Shown here: positions 1-7,200 of the stretch, one piece after another | Layout of the letters: every line of letters begins with the position of its first letter | Numbering within the stretch: position 1 is the first letter of the stretch | DNA from: PFJX01 sp031426815 | Lineage (GTDB): Bacteria > Pseudomonadota > Gammaproteobacteria > Burkholderiales > Thiobacillaceae | Direction: 5' to 3' | DNA: 14,168 nt | Assembly (NCBI GenBank): GCA_031426815.1 | Contig: JASJPG010000160.1 | Span: 1-14,168, forward strand | Made by a program: the position numbers and the translations under genes | Notes under the pieces: generated by a model | What the model saw: the letters and a program-made list of their open reading frames with translations, nothing else | The model's database searches: none | Told to the model about the DNA's origin: nothing

Positions 1-693
1 GGCGGTCTTCTTGCCCTCGCCGGCGAACTTCTTGATCTTGGCGATGATGGTCTGATAGTCGCTATGACCGAACGGCGTGTACTCCTCCATGATGTCGGCT
101 TCCGCGACACCCTTCGATTTCAGGAAGGCGCGCAGGATCTTGTTGGTGGTACGCGGATAGACGTAGTCGGTGCCGAGCAGCACCCAGCGCTTGGCGGAAC
201 CGCCGTCCTTGCTCATCAGGTACTCGACGGCGGGAATCGCTTGCTGGTTCGGCGCGGCGCCGGTGTAGAACACGTTCTTCTCCAGCTCTTCGCCCTCGTA
301 CTGCACCGGGTAGAACAACAGGCCGTTCAGTTCCTTGAACACCGGCAGCACCGATTTGCGCGACACCGAAGTCCAGCAGCCGAACACCACATCGACCTTG
401 TCCTTGGACAGCAACTGGCGCGACTTCTCGGCGAACAGCGGCCAGTTGGAAGCGGGATCGACCACCACGGCTTCCAGTTTCTTGCCCATGACGCCGCCGG
501 ACTTGTTGATCTGGTCGATGGTCATCAGCGCAGTTTCCTTCAGCGCGGTCTCGGAAATCGCCATGGTGCCGGACAGCGAATGCAGGATGCCGACCTTGAT
601 GGTGTCGGCGGCGAGAGCGGGCAAACTGGTCAGACCGGCGGCGGCCAGCGCGACGGAGAGCATGGCGGCCTTGATGAAATTGCAACGTTGCAT
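1..693 (-). CDS. urtA: UrtA, urea ABC transporter substrate-binding protein (partial, C-terminus off the left edge)
   Basis: This is the periplasmic urea-binding protein that delivers urea to the UrtBCDE ABC permease. The 231 visible residues start with an n-region, a hydrophobic core and an ALAA cleavage site near residue 29, then read DTIKVGILHSLSGTMAISE. Strong UrtA signatures follow: VVVDPASNWPLFAEK, FGCWTSVSRKSVLPVF, LLFYPVQYEGEE, FYTGAAPNQQAIPAV, YVYPRTTNKI and YTPFGHSDYQTI. The family is usually a little over 400 residues, so roughly half is missing off the window edge and there is no sign of truncation within it. The ATG at 693-691 is preceded by AGGAG (plus-strand CTCCT at 701-705) at good spacing. 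UrtA is normally induced under nitrogen limitation through NtrC, but I see no sigma-54 or NtrC site in the 170 bases upstream. The urt permease genes should lie further left. The identification is firm from recalled family motifs. Confidence 0.95.
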   Translation of the reverse strand, partial: MQRCNFIKAAMLSVALAAAGLTSLPALAADTIKVGILHSLSGTMAISETALKETALMTIDQINKSGGVMGKKLEAVVVDPASNWPLFAEKSRQLLSKDKVDVVFGCWTSVSRKSVLPVFKELNGLLFYPVQYEGEELEKNVFYTGAAPNQQAIPAVEYLMSKDGGSAKRWVLLGTDYVYPRTTNKILRAFLKSKGVAEADIMEEYTPFGHSDYQTIIAKIKKFAGEGKKTA

Positions 694-863
694 GACGGGG
701 CTCCTGAAAGTTGTTGGACGGGACTGGCTTGCAGTCGAGTCCAGATTACGGAGCCGCGCTCGGCGCGGGTATACGTCAGATGGCGTAGAGGGCAAGAAGT
801 CGAGGGCTTGTCATTTCGGGCCAGCGCGCGATCATTGCGGCTGGCTTTCCCGGCACAGACGTC

Positions 864-1073
864 GTGATCAAGAAAAAGCAGAAATTCCCCCTGCACCCGA
901 AACACCCCGAACGTATCTGCTGGGGCTGCGACAAGTATTGCCCGGCGGATGCGCTGTTGTGCGGCAACGGCTCCGGCCGCACCGAGCACCCGATGGAAAT
1001 CATGGGCGAGGATTGGTACACCTGGGGCGACTGGGCGAAGGACTTTGATCCAGATTGGAAAGGTCCGGCATGA
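864..1073 (+). CDS. DUF3079 family small cysteine-rich protein
   Basis: This is a 69-residue protein with the DUF3079 pattern FPLHPKHPERICWGCDKYC followed by CPAD, CGNG, RTEHP and EDW. Cysteines 19, 22, 26 and 33 (CX2CX3CX6C) would suit a zinc site, but that is inference; the family has no established function. The start is a GTG at 864 with no recognisable Shine-Dalgarno sequence. It is the only start that gives the usual short N-terminus before the FPLHP block. The gene ends 1 to 4 bases into the ATG of the following BRO-like fragment (TGA at 1071-1073, ATG at 1070), an overlap that looks like coupling but is probably an accident of the island's assembly. It is divergent from urtA. Family membership is secure; the exact start is less so. 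Confidence 0.8.
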   Translation: MIKKKQKFPLHPKHPERICWGCDKYCPADALLCGNGSGRTEHPMEIMGEDWYTWGDWAKDFDPDWKGPA

Positions 1074-1498
1074 GTAGCGGCAAGCCCATGTTCCGCATCA
1101 TCCAATCCATCCCCTCGCCCCGCGCCGAGCCGTTCAAGCGCTGGCTGGCGCAAGTAGGTTACGAGCGGGTGAAGGAAATCGAAAACCCGGAACTGGCCAG
1201 CGCCCGCGAGTTGTATCAAGCCAAAGGCTATCCGAAGGACTGGATCGAGAAACGGCTCCGTTCCATCGCCGTGCGCGGGGAATTGCCCGACGAATGGAAG
1301 GCGCGCGGAGTGGCGGAGGGCAAGGAATACGCCATCCTACGGAATCAATTGGTTGCATTGTATTTTTTGAGAGTACCGCACAAGTTATCCTCGCTGCTGC
1401 CCCAGCCAGGAAACGGGCCATCATGCAGCGCTATTTGTGATACGCCGAGCCAACCGCCAAAGAGGAGATGCCACGATGAATTACGTTGCCGCCATTGA
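1070..1498 (+). pseudogene. BRO/DinD-like phage antirepressor-family fragment, truncated at both ends
   Basis: The first 90 codons (to about 1339) read like the middle of BRO-N/DNA-damage-inducible protein D relatives: FRIIQSIPSPRAEPFKRWLA, VGYERVKEIENPELA, YQAKGYPKDWIEKRL, LPDEWKARG and GKEYAIL. Intact members begin well upstream with the BRO-N domain and continue past EYAIL into a further conserved stretch (typically TAEISKATFG-like). Here the protein starts at MSSGKPMF, and after AYAIL-equivalent residue 90 it runs into an unrelated tail rich in Ser, Pro and Arg that ends at 1498, inside the next gene. This indicates loss of both ends, with a junction near 1340 where the DNA turns AT-rich. 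It could still be translated as a 142-residue product but is unlikely to be functional. Intact relatives are common in phages and mobile elements, which fits an island of acquired DNA. Confidence 0.65.
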
Positions 1499-1679
1499 CC
1501 AAGAGGTCAGCGCGTTGCCGCCGGAGTACCAGCGGGAAGTGCTGGATTTTGTCGAGTATCTTCGTGACAAGCGTGTTCGTCAGGCGCCCGCCGACTGGAT
1601 TGATCGCGCTTGGGGGGCGTCGCCCGATTTTCCGGACCGCTCAGCGCAGCCGGTCATTGATGTCATCGAGCCACTGTGA
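1476..1679 (+). CDS. DUF2281/VapB-type antitoxin
   Basis: This is a 67-residue antitoxin candidate. It opens with MNYVAAIDQEVSALPPEYQ and continues REVLDFVEYLRDKR, the signature of DUF2281-type antitoxins that pair with VapC PIN-domain toxins. That N-terminal half would be helical, and the Pro/Asp-rich C-terminal half (residues about 38-67) would be the toxin-neutralising tail. The ATG at 1476 has a good AGAGGAG at 1461-1467. The stop TGA at 1677-1679 overlaps the ATG of the vapC-like frame at 1679, the normal antitoxin-toxin coupling. Because the partner toxin is broken by a nonsense codon, this antitoxin is probably an orphan with no local target, though it may neutralise a related VapC elsewhere or repress its own promoter. 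Confident as an antitoxin; subfamily less certain. Confidence 0.8.
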   Translation: MNYVAAIDQEVSALPPEYQREVLDFVEYLRDKRVRQAPADWIDRAWGASPDFPDRSAQPVIDVIEPL

Positions 1680-2095
1680 TGCGGTATCTGTTGGATACCA
1701 ACGTCTGCATCGAAATCCTGCGCGGTCGTAATCCGGCTTTGAGACAACGCCTTGAGATAGCGGGCTTCGACCAATTGAGGCTTTGCAGCATTGTCTGGGC
1801 GTAATTGCACTGCGGAGCCTGCCTGATGGCCAACCCGGAACAGGAAATACGACGCATTGAGGTGGCATTTGGGGGATGGCAGCGTATGCCATTTGATGAT
1901 GCCGCGGCAGAGCGTTACGGTGAAATCCGGGCTCGACTACAACGCGCCGGGCGCATGATCGGCGCCAACGATCTGCTGATCGCAGCCACTGCACTCGCGA
2001 ATGGCCTGACGCTAATCACCCACAATACAGACGAGTTCGAGCGCGTCGAGGGTCTTGTTGTGGAAGATTGGGAAGCGGAATTACGGTCCCGTTGA
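1679..2095 (+). pseudogene. VapC-type PIN-domain toxin interrupted by TAA at the conserved glutamate
   Basis: Read through the single internal stop, this frame encodes 138 residues, the normal length of a VapC ribonuclease. It has the PIN features RYLLDTNVCIEILRG (Asp6), GANDLLIAATALANGLTLIT (Asp98) and HNTDEFERVEGL (Asp118). Codon 42 (1802-1804) is TAA. The surrounding residues CSIVWA-stop-LHCGA match the usual S-x-V-W-A-E-L block, so one G-to-T change of GAA destroyed the conserved catalytic Glu and truncated the toxin. The downstream frame from a TTG at 1805 has no Shine-Dalgarno sequence and would lack Asp6. The rest of the frame has no frameshift or further stop, which suggests the change is recent. 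Alternatives are a sequencing error or low-level readthrough, but neither would restore the exact glutamate with certainty. Confidence 0.85.
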
Positions 2096-2293
2096 TAACA
2101 CGGCCTGCCGGGACTTTTCACGCGACCAGCGGCTCTGCGTTGATTACCGCTCGATCAAGCATGCGCGTCGAACTCCGCGCTCAACTCATCGTCATCCAGC
2201 GTCACAACCGGCACGCCGGCACGCCGGCTCGCCCGGCTGCGAGGAGAAATTCCACCTGGCACATGCCGCAAAGTTTCCCGGCTTAGCCGGAAC

Positions 2294-2413
2294 TCAGGCG
2301 AGGATGATCTGGCCGTCCCGGGTCTGCATACCAAAGTAGTCGGTAGGGCCGAGCGCGTTGGTGATGCTCTTGGGCAGGGTGAGCTGATTCTTGGCAGTCT
2401 TCTTGGCCAGCAT
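2294..2413 (-). CDS. Short AbrB/MazE-type antitoxin (39 residues, probably C-terminally truncated)
   Basis: The ATG at 2413 opens MLAKKTAKNQLTLPKSITN, continues LGPTDYFGMQTRDGQIILA and then meets TGA at 2294-2296. The K-x-N-Q-L-T-L-P-K core and the DYF...GQIIL strand are those of SpoVT/AbrB swapped-hairpin antitoxins paired with PIN toxins. Full-length relatives I recall continue about 30-40 residues with a toxin-binding helix, which is missing here. No PIN toxin follows in the same direction. A perfect 21-bp palindrome lies 18 bases upstream and is a plausible autoregulatory operator, so the DNA-binding part may still act. A different minus-strand frame ends at about 2155 with a PIN-like tail (GVPVVTLDDDELSAEFDAHA), possibly a trace of a lost partner. 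Real family motif, uncertain functionality. Confidence 0.6.
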   Translation of the reverse strand: MLAKKTAKNQLTLPKSITNALGPTDYFGMQTRDGQIILA

Positions 2414-2430
2414 GGCGTTTCTCGATGCAA

Positions 2431-2451
2431 AAAGTAAGGAATCCTTACTTT
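2431..2451. promoter_or_regulatory. Perfect palindrome, probable antitoxin operator
   Basis: Arms AAAGTAAGGA (2431-2440) and TCCTTACTTT (2442-2451) are perfect reverse complements around a single A. The site sits 18 bases upstream of the start of the AbrB/MazE-type antitoxin on the minus strand. Antitoxins of this class bind such palindromes to repress their own operon, so this is the likely operator and overlaps its promoter. The AT-rich composition contrasts with the surroundings. Confidence 0.6.
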
Positions 2452-2513
2452 AGGTTTATTGCGGGCCGAGCTAAAGCCACTGTTGGCGGCACCGGGAGAG
2501 AGGCGACACCACG

Positions 2514-2575
2514 CGTAGGAGCGCCTTCCAAGGCGCGATTGTTCCGGACTTCGTACCTTGGAAGGCGCTCCTACG
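2514..2575. repeat. REPIN-like pair of inverted GTAG-type REPs
   Basis: Two perfect 20-base arms, 2514-2533 (CGTAGGAGCGCCTTCCAAGG) and 2556-2575 (its exact reverse complement), flank a 22-base loop. Each arm begins with the GTAG tetranucleotide and contains or borders a smaller hairpin (GCGCCTT-CC-AAGGCGC at 2521-2536). GTAG followed by a palindrome, in head-to-head inverted pairs, is the hallmark of REP/REPIN elements mobilised by REP-associated tyrosine transposases (RAYTs). No RAYT gene is in the window. The copy lies between the antitoxin remnant and the secreted-protein gene and could fold as a long hairpin that stops transcription or stabilises RNA. Confidence 0.85.
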
Positions 2576-2701
2576 ACATCGGTGCGGCGTGAACCAACGT
2601 CCCTTTCTCAGAAATCCCTGATAGGAGGACTACCAGCCAACCGCGCCGGCCGACCGGCCTTCAGCCGGCATGACCCGTCCGCCGCCCGTCGCCCAAACGA
2701 C

Positions 2702-3220
2702 TCAGGGTGTGCAGATCTTGCCGACTACCTGCGCGGTTTGGCCGACGCTGTTGCCGAGGATCGCGAAACCGCCGCTGGCGTTCTTGAACTGGCCTTTGCC
2801 ATCGGTACCGGTGATGACGCTTTGCTCGGTGACCAGGTCGCCAGTGCTGCTGATGATGACTTCGGCGGCGTAGAGGCGGGTGCCGGCCATGGCCAGTGTG
2901 CTGCGTGCGGTCAACAGGGTGCGGTTTTCCTGAACACTGGCCGGACTGGCCGTTGTGCCACCGGCGTACATGCCGGTCAGTGCTTCGGAAGTCACGCCGG
3001 AATAACCGTAGACGGGCAACACGCCGGCGAGTTTGAGGGTGAACTTGTAGCACTCGCCCACGAACGGTTGTCCCTGCAGGCCGGGAAAGGAGGCCACGCT
3101 GCAGGCCGCATCCGGGGTCAGTTTGATGTTGCCCATAATGGGCATGCAGTCGGCCGCGGCAATGGAGCTGGCAACGGGACTGGCGACGGCGAGGGCGATG
3201 CAGAATCCGATGTGGCGCAT
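2702..3220 (-). CDS. Predicted secreted protein of unknown function
   Basis: This is a 172-residue protein that starts at ATG 3220, with GGAGA 4-5 bases upstream (plus-strand TCTCC). It has an obvious Sec signal peptide, MRHIGFCIALAVASPVASSI, with a likely cleavage after AAA at about residue 23. A longer frame upstream exists but would bury the signal peptide, so I reject it. The mature part has four cysteines (25, 40, 57, 170), enough for two disulfides. It is rich in Gly, Ser, Thr and Val, as expected for a beta-sheet protein. The stretch VITGTDGKGQFKNASGGFAI near residues 136-154 resembles the 'gGtGxFxxAsG' turn of allene-oxide-cyclase/dirigent-like barrels, but that is weak inference. It is monocistronic, downstream of and in the same direction as the two-component system with a 117-base gap. 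I do not recognise the family. Confidence 0.75.
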   Translation of the reverse strand: MRHIGFCIALAVASPVASSIAAADCMPIMGNIKLTPDAACSVASFPGLQGQPFVGECYKFTLKLAGVLPVYGYSGVTSEALTGMYAGGTTASPASVQENRTLLTARSTLAMAGTRLYAAEVIISSTGDLVTEQSVITGTDGKGQFKNASGGFAILGNSVGQTAQVVGKICTP

Positions 3221-3337
3221 GATTTCTCCTGGATGTTGGCTACGTATGGGGTGTCGCCCTGCATGAGCAAGGGCGCAGCGCATTGTGCGGGATAGGTCTT
3301 GTTTGCCGAAGTACGGTGTTTACCTGAAAACGCCCGA

Positions 3338-4291
3338 TTACTCGCCGCCGCCCATCCCCATTCTGCTCAGCGCCAGATTCGCCGCCGCCGTGCGGGTTTC
3401 CACGCCGAGTTTTTCGAACACGTGTTCCAGGTGCTTGTTCACCGTGCGCGGGCTGGTGTTGAGGATTTCACCGATGTCCTTGTTGGTCTTGCCCTTGCTC
3501 ACCCAGAACAGGACTTCAGCTTCGCGCAGGGTCAGGCGGTAGGCGGCGATCAGGCCGGCGATATCGGCCTGATGGTTTTCCTCGCGCAGCACCAGCAGCC
3601 ATTCCTTTTCGTCCGCTTCACCCTCGTGGCCGAGTTTGCTCGGGTCGTGCAGGCTGGCCAGCAGGCGACGGCCGTCCTGGCTGGCGAGCAGCGGGGGGTC
3701 GCGATTTTCCTGCGCGGCCAGGCGGGCTTCGTTGATCCATTCGACCAGTCGCGGCGGGGTTCGCTCGTCCGCCATGCCGAAGTAGGTCTGCAGCAGCCGC
3801 CGCGCCAGCGGGGTTTGCCAGAGCAGGCGGTGATCGCGGTCGCGCAGCGCAATGGTTGCCTGGCCGAAGGCATCCAGCGCGGTGCGCGCCTGTTTCATCT
3901 GGCGCGCGTTCTGCATGTGGGCGGCGATGCGGGCCAGCACTTCCGGCGGCCGAATCGGCTTGGTGACGTAATCGGCGCCGCCGGCGGCGAAGGCGGCGAC
4001 GACGTGCTCGGTTTCGCTCAGGCCGGTCATGAACACGATGGGGATGGGCTGGGTGAGGTGGTCGGCCTTCAGCCGGCGGGCGACCTCGAAGCCGTCCATG
4101 CCGGGCATCAGCGCGTCGAGCAGGATCACATCGGGACGGCTCTGGCGGGCGCGTTGCAGCGCGGTTTCGCCATTGGTGGCGACCAGCACGGTGTAGCCGG
4201 CTTCATCCAGCGCGTCGTGCAGCAGCGAGAGGTTTTCCGGGATGTCGTCGACGATCAGGACGACATCGTGGTTGAGCGGATCAAGTGGCAT
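3338..4291 (-). CDS. Response regulator with REC and LuxR-type HTH output
   Basis: This is a 317-residue cytoplasmic DNA-binding response regulator. An N-terminal receiver (about 9-125) has the acidic pair Asp15/Asp16, the phosphoacceptor Asp59 in VILLDALMPGMDG, Thr89 in FMTG and Lys111 in TKP. A linker of about 115 residues follows (about 130-245), which could be a small sensory or dimerisation segment. The LuxR/GerE helix-turn-helix (about 253-312) reads LTLREAEVLFWVSKGKTNKD, then IGEILNTSPRTVNKHLEHVF. The start ATG at 4291 lies 11 bases inside the end of the upstream hybrid kinase gene; a 52-residue upstream extension would be a low-complexity Ser/Pro/Arg stretch that overlaps kinase coding, so I reject it. 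The overlap indicates one operon and a cognate pair. The kinase's own receiver suggests phosphate could reach Asp59 through a relay or directly from the kinase His. The target genes are unknown; neighbouring urea and nitrogen genes are candidates. Confidence 0.92.
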   Translation of the reverse strand: MPLDPLNHDVVLIVDDIPENLSLLHDALDEAGYTVLVATNGETALQRARQSRPDVILLDALMPGMDGFEVARRLKADHLTQPIPIVFMTGLSETEHVVAAFAAGGADYVTKPIRPPEVLARIAAHMQNARQMKQARTALDAFGQATIALRDRDHRLLWQTPLARRLLQTYFGMADERTPPRLVEWINEARLAAQENRDPPLLASQDGRRLLASLHDPSKLGHEGEADEKEWLLVLREENHQADIAGLIAAYRLTLREAEVLFWVSKGKTNKDIGEILNTSPRTVNKHLEHVFEKLGVETRTAAANLALSRMGMGGGE

Positions 4292-7200
4292 GGCGGGGTT
4301 CGGCGAGGGCTTTGCGGATGATTTCCTGCATCGAGTCGAACTGGAACTGCTTGGCCAGGCGACGCATGACTTCGACGAATTCGGCGTGCTTCGGATCGGC
4401 GGCGGCGATTTCGTCGAGCTTGCCCAGAATGCCGCGCGGATAGCCAAGTTCGATCAGTTCCCGCAGCGCGCGCAGCGCTTCCGGCGAGGGTGCTCGCCAG
4501 GCGATTGCGGCGGCGGTGGCAACGGGTTCCGGCGCGACATCCGCGTTGACCCATTCCAGCCGCAGGCGCCGGCCGATCCAGGTGAGCAGGTCGTCCACCC
4601 GCACCGGTTTGGTGATGAAGTCGTCGGCGCCGATGCCGGCGTCGTTTTCGCTGCCCTTGTCGAACGCGTTGGCCGAGATGATGGCGATTTCGGCGTCGCT
4701 GAGACCGCCTTCGCGCAGGCGGCGGAGGGTTTCCCAGCCATCCATGCCGGGCATCGCCAGGTCCATGAAGATCAGGTGCGGCTTGAAGTGCGGCATCCGG
4801 TCGAGACAGTCCTGGCCGGAGGCGGCCTGGGCGAGCTGGAAGCCGAGCGGCGCCAGCACGTTGGCGAGGAATTCGCGGTCGGTGGCTTCGTTGTCGACGA
4901 TCAGGATGCGCTGCCGCACTCCGACGTAGCCGACGCGGCGGATCGCCGGGCTGGCGGCCTGGGCGGCATGGATTTGCGGCAGGTAGAGCCGCACGCGGAA
5001 CAGGCTGCCCTGGCCGGGCCGGCTTTCCACACTGAGTTCGCCGCCCATGATGTCGGTCAGCATTCGGGCGATTGTCAGCCCGAGACCGGTGCCGCCGGTG
5101 GCACCGACGTGTGCAGCACTGCCGCGCGAGAACGGTTCGAAGATGCGCTCCAGTTCTTCCGGCGGAATGCCGGGGCCGCTGTCCTCGATCTCGAACTGCG
5201 CCATTTCGCGCTTGAATTTCAAGCGCAGCACGACGCCGCCGCTGGCGGTGAACTTGACCGCGTTGCCGATCAGATTGATCAGGATCTGGCGCAGGCGGCG
5301 CGGATCGGCGCGCACGCAGGCGGGAAGTTCGCCATGATGCTGATATTCGAAGGTGATGCCCTTGTCGCGCGCCTGCGGCTCGAACATCGCGACGATTTCC
5401 TGAACGAAGCCGGGGAAATCGAGCGGCCGCTTGTCCAGCGTCAGCTTGCCGCCTTCGATGCGCGCGATATCCAGCGTGCCTTCGATCAGCGAGAGCAGAT
5501 GGTCGCCGCTGCGCCGGATCACGCTGACCGCCTGGCGCCGGTGCTCGGGAATGTCGGCGTCGGCATCGAGGATCTGGGCGTAGCCGAGGATGCTGTTCAA
5601 CGGCGTGCGCAGTTCATGGCTGATCGCCGAGATGTAGCGGCTCTTGGCCTGATTGGCCTGGTCGGCGATTTCCTTGGCTTTTTGCAGCAACTCGTCGGTG
5701 CGACGGTGCGATTCGATCTCGCGCATCAGCAATTCGGTCTGCCGGTTGGATTCCTCCTGCGCCACCTGGCGGCTCTTGTGGGTCAGCACCAGCCACCAGG
5801 CGACGGTGCCAGCGACCAGCAACAGCGCCGCGCCGATCTTGATGTAGCTGGCGCGCACGACTTCCTGACGCAGCAGATCGCCCGCCGGCAGCGCCAGCAC
5901 CTCCTGGTAATAGAGCAGGCCGATCAGCAGGCCGAGCACCGGCACGATGCCGGCCATCAGCAACAGATAGTGGCCGAGGCCGGCGTCCAGATAAGGCCGC
6001 GCCGCGTCGGGCAGCAGGCGTTGCAACACGCCGGCCCATTGCGCGCCGAGCCGCGCCTGCGGTTTGCACAGGTCGTCGCAACGCGCGTCGAGCGAGCAGC
6101 ACAGCGAGCAGATGCGGTCCTGATAGGCCGGGCAATGCGCCAGATCCTCCCCCTCATAATCCTTGCCGCAGATGCAGCAGGTGTGGGTGTGGGCCGGGCT
6201 GGAAGCGGGATTTTCCGGCCGCGCCAGGTAATAGCGCCCGCCGGTGGCCCAGGCGATCAGCGGCGAACTGAGCATGGCCGCGCCCAGTGCGATGAACGTC
6301 GCCCACGGCTGCACCGCGGCGCCGAACAGGCCGAGGTAGGCCGCCACCGACAGCAGCGAGGCGATGCCCATCGCGCCGACGCCAACCGGGTTGATGTCAT
6401 ACAGATAGGCGCGGCGGAATTCGATGCCGGGCGGCGACAGGCCGAGCGGCTTGTTGATCACCAGGTCAGCTACCACCGTCATCATCCAGGCCACCGCGAT
6501 GTTGGAATACAGGCCAAGCACGCGGCCGAGCGCCTGGAACAGGTTCATCTCCATCAGCATCAGCGCGATCAGCGTGTTGAACACCACCCAGACGACGCGG
6601 CCGGGGTGGCTGTGCGTCAGTCGCGCGAAGAAGTTGGACCAGGCCAGCGAGCCGGCATAGGCGTTGGTGACGTTGATCTTGAGCTGCGAAATCACCACGA
6701 ACAGCGCGGTGGCGGCCACCGCCCAGCCGTAATGCGGGAACACGTATTCGTAGGCGACCAGATACATCTGATTCGGGTCCACCGCGCGCTCCTCCGGCAC
6801 CGCGTGGCGGATCGCCAGATAGGCCAGCAGCGCGCCGCCGAACATCTTCACCAAACCCGGCAACACCCAGCCCGGCCCGCCGATCAGCACGCCGGCCCAC
6901 CAGCGTTTGCGCTGGGCTGGCAAACTCTGCGGCGTGAGCTCCGGCATGAAACGCAGGTAATCGACCTGTTCGCCCATCTGCGTGATCAACGCCAGCCCGA
7001 CCGCCATCGCCGCGCCGAACAACTGGATGTCGAAGCCGCTGGCGCCGGCCTGGCCGGCATAGTCGGTCAGCCCGGCGAAGGCGTGCGGCTCTTGCCACAG
7101 CACGAACAGATAGGGCGTCGCCAGCATGATCAGCCAGATCGGCTGGGTCAGCGTCTGCACCCGGCTGATCACGCTGATGCCATGCGTGACCAGCGGAATC

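Noticed and set aside
754..768. Short palindrome CCGCGC-TCG-GCGCGG upstream of urtA
   Set aside because: Such GC palindromes are common in DNA of this composition; no link to a known operator.
2207..2240. Short tandem GGCACGCC units
   Set aside because: Only about two copies of an 8-9 base unit; too short to call a repeat array or CRISPR.
2155..2430. Minus-strand frame ending in a PIN-like tail
   Set aside because: Only the last 20 or so residues resemble a protein; the rest overlaps the antitoxin in another frame. Mentioned as a possible trace, not called as a gene.
3255..3275. Hairpin CGCCCT...AGGGCG between the secreted-protein gene and the response regulator gene
   Set aside because: Six-base stem with a 9-base loop and no T-tract; not enough for a terminator.
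3299..4321. A 340-codon plus-strand frame opposite the response regulator
   Set aside because: Antisense shadow; REC and LuxR motifs are intact on the minus strand.
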